Shown here one piece after another: positions 36,366 through 38,215 of a stretch of DNA of 38,215 nt. The position numbers were made by a program, and so were the translations under genes. The number at the start of each line of letters is the position of its first letter. Position 1 is the stretch's first letter. The stretch is from a virus: the IMG/VR virus record IMGVR_UViG_3300036820_000045, positions 1 to 38,215 of that record. The stretch is one strand, 5' to 3'. Below the pieces are notes generated by a model. It made no database searches and was not told the origin of the DNA. It was given only the letters and a program-made list of their open reading frames with translations.

Positions 36366-38215
36366 ATGGCTCTAATTCAAGCTACTAATTCCGTAATGGG
36401 CTTTGTGGGAATAATTCCCCGACTGGCTTATTACCTGACTGATGATACACTTGCCACTATTACTACCCCTGGTTACCTAGACCCATATGTGGCTAATGGT
36501 ACGGTGATAGTAGACGACACCACTATGGCTTTAGTGCAGACTACTACTGGCCCAGTTTGGTGCGCTGTCCATATTGACGGAACCACAGAAGCACCCACCT
36601 ATACCCTTAGCTTGCAAGTTAACCCCTCTGGTATTTTACCTTTGGCTGAAGGTGGAACAGGCGCAAGTTTAACTGCCAACGCTGGTGGTATTTTCTATAG
36701 CACTGGTTCGGCCGCCGGAATTTTAGCGGGAACCGCAACCGCAGGCCGACTACTCCAGTCTGGGGCTTCGACTATTCCTAACTGGACTACATCTACTTAT
36801 CCTTCCACTATTGCAGCCAACAGTATTTTATACGCTAGTTCTGCTAACACCGTGGCAGCCCTAAGCCCAATTGTTAATAATGCTTTGTTGGGTACAGGCA
36901 ATACTGGTATTCCGTCCTGGGTTACGCTGTTACCTTCTGCGGTTCAAGTTCCTATTAGTAATATTCACACTACAGCAGGCACGCCTAGCAGTGGGACATT
37001 TTTACGTGGAGACGCTACTTGGGCAGCTCCTAGTGGAAGCGGTACAGTTAACATAGGTACAGTCAATACCTTGGCATATTATCCCGCAGCTTCAACAGCG
37101 GTTAACCCACTCCCGGGTGGAACTGCTAATAATGCAGTGATAATTACCAGTGGTACAGGCGTGCCTAATGTTGCAACTACTTTGCCAACCCAGGTTCAAG
37201 GCAATATTACAGCCACTGGTGCTTTAGCGTCTGGCTCTTTGGCTACAGGCTTTACGATAGTAACCCCCGATTTAGGCGGTACTGGCGTTTCGAACGCTTC
37301 AGGCAGCACCATTACTCTTACAGGCTCTTTAGCTACAATAGGTAATCATAGCTTAGCTTTTACCTTATCTGGCACTACCAGCGTTACGTTACCTACTACT
37401 GGCAACCTTATAGCTTCTTCTAACACAGTACAGGGGGGTATTTTATATGGCACGTCTAGCAGTGTGCCTACTGTAACCATGCTTGCCGCTGGAACGTCTG
37501 GCCAATTGTTTACTTCTGGTGGCACGGGTGCGCCTTCGTGGATTAGCACGGTTCCATTAACAGCAGGTGGTACTAATGCAAGCCTAACCGCTTCATCTTC
37601 GGCTGTTGTTTATAGCACGGCTAGCGCGTTTGCTCTTTCAACTCCTAGTGGCTCAGGCCAGGTTATGCTTTCAGGCTCTTCAGGTACACCTGTTCCAACC
37701 TGGGTAAGCCAATTACCATTAACAGCAGGTGGTACTAATAATAGTATTACTCCTGCTGCTGGTGGGGTAATTTATAGCACTTCAACCGCGTTAAACGTTA
37801 CCGCCGCGGGTACTTCTGGGTATTTATTGCAATCCGCGGGAACTGGTGCGCCTACTTGGCTAGCGATGGTTGGACTTTCCCAGGGTGGAACGAATAACAG
37901 CATTACGGCAGCAGCTGGAGCCTTGGTATATAGCACCTCAACTACATTAGATGTTACAGCCGTTGGCACGAGTGGGCAGTTAGCACAGTCTGCGGGCGCG
38001 GGTGCGCCTGGGTGGACTACAGCGACTTATCCTTCTACTGTAGCTGCAAATAGTCTTTTGTATGCAAGTGCTACGAACACTTTGGCAGCTCTTACTCCAG
38101 CGGTTAACAATGGTTTATTAGGCACTAACGGTAGCGGGGTTCCAGTTTTTACTCTTACATTTCCGAGTGCCGTAGAAGTTCCTATTGTAAACATTGACGC
38201 TACAGGCACGCCTGA
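36366..38215 (+). CDS. Long repetitive tail fibre (partial, runs off the window)
   Basis: Open from ATG 36366 to the window end (616 codons, no stop). TAAGGA lies 9 bp upstream. The N-terminal 60 residues are shared with the preceding gene (DTLATITTPGYL). After LPLAEGGTGAS the protein consists of tandem repeats of about 45-50 residues built on LTAGGTNNSIT, then GGVIYSTSTAL, then AGTSGYLLQSAGTGAPTW; each copy differs. Such Gly/Thr/Ser repeats are common in phage fibres and form long beta shafts. The C-terminal receptor-binding end is outside the window. Minus-strand open frames across this region are shadows. Confidence 0.85.
   Translation, partial: MALIQATNSVMGFVGIIPRLAYYLTDDTLATITTPGYLDPYVANGTVIVDDTTMALVQTTTGPVWCAVHIDGTTEAPTYTLSLQVNPSGILPLAEGGTGASLTANAGGIFYSTGSAAGILAGTATAGRLLQSGASTIPNWTTSTYPSTIAANSILYASSANTVAALSPIVNNALLGTGNTGIPSWVTLLPSAVQVPISNIHTTAGTPSSGTFLRGDATWAAPSGSGTVNIGTVNTLAYYPAASTAVNPLPGGTANNAVIITSGTGVPNVATTLPTQVQGNITATGALASGSLATGFTIVTPDLGGTGVSNASGSTITLTGSLATIGNHSLAFTLSGTTSVTLPTTGNLIASSNTVQGGILYGTSSSVPTVTMLAAGTSGQLFTSGGTGAPSWISTVPLTAGGTNASLTASSSAVVYSTASAFALSTPSGSGQVMLSGSSGTPVPTWVSQLPLTAGGTNNSITPAAGGVIYSTSTALNVTAAGTSGYLLQSAGTGAPTWLAMVGLSQGGTNNSITAAAGALVYSTSTTLDVTAVGTSGQLAQSAGAGAPGWTTATYPSTVAANSLLYASATNTLAALTPAVNNGLLGTNGSGVPVFTLTFPSAVEVPIVNIDATGTP

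Noticed and set aside
37346-38209. Minus-strand open frames within the repetitive fibre gene
   Set aside because: They recur with the fibre repeats and are reverse shadows of the Gly/Thr/Ser-rich repeat.

Overview
The window is part of the genome of a tailed double-stranded DNA bacteriophage, not a cellular chromosome. The head and neck genes follow the order known from P22-like podoviruses: small and large terminase, a large portal protein, scaffold, coat, a gp4-like head-completion protein, a gp10-like tail hub, three probable DNA-ejection proteins and tail fibres. The DNA is visibly AT-rich. Sigma70-type promoters, DnaA-box consensus sites and a tRNA-Pro resembling the enterobacterial one suggest a gammaproteobacterial host, but the sequence does not identify it. 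No integrase, DNA polymerase, helicase or primase is visible. The window stops inside a long repetitive tail fibre gene, so the genome is incomplete here.

Layout. (1) 1-1857, plus strand: a charged KEH-repeat protein, a MarR-type regulator, a small soluble protein, a protein with a replication-initiator-type helix-turn-helix, and a GH24 lysozyme. (2) 1861-15834, minus strand: an early region of about forty small, tightly packed and often overlapping genes. Most encode short helical or coiled-coil proteins with no recognisable function, and several are clear paralogues. Recognisable genes are a YqaJ exonuclease and a RecT annealing protein, plus a 54-residue ribbon-helix-helix protein overlapping recT. 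(3) 3849-4338: a gene-free stretch with four DnaA boxes, a doubled palindrome and an AT-rich tract, a good candidate replication origin. (4) 15835-16299: a divergent control region. (5) 16300-38215, mostly plus strand: packaging, structural and tail genes. This run is interrupted by a cluster of small zinc-ribbon genes, a tRNA-Pro, and a minus-strand island of three small genes with its own promoter.

How it may work together. Leftward early promoters around 16.0 kb and 14.4 kb share a 39-bp element with an embedded palindrome. Other elements of the 15.9-16.0 kb control region recur singly at other gaps of the early operon (15.05, 5.6 and 3.9 kb), which suggests a small regulatory network. RecT and YqaJ would supply recombination functions while the origin recruits host DnaA. 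Rightward expression from about 16.2 kb would make the virion.

The most interesting unexplained object is at 15036-15186. A strong promoter (TTGACA, 17 bp, TACACT) is followed by a three-stem RNA of about 115 nt ending in an intrinsic-terminator-like hairpin. Its two large loops carry C-rich, anti-Shine-Dalgarno-like sequences. One of them can pair, with one bulge, with a GGAGCAA ribosome-binding leader shared by several of the small paralogous genes.

The window also holds several very short genes: RHH at 11516-11680, membrane proteins at 10497-10664, 23366-23455 and 27010-27132, and a 30-residue protein at 15506-15598. All functions come from reading motifs; no database search was made.
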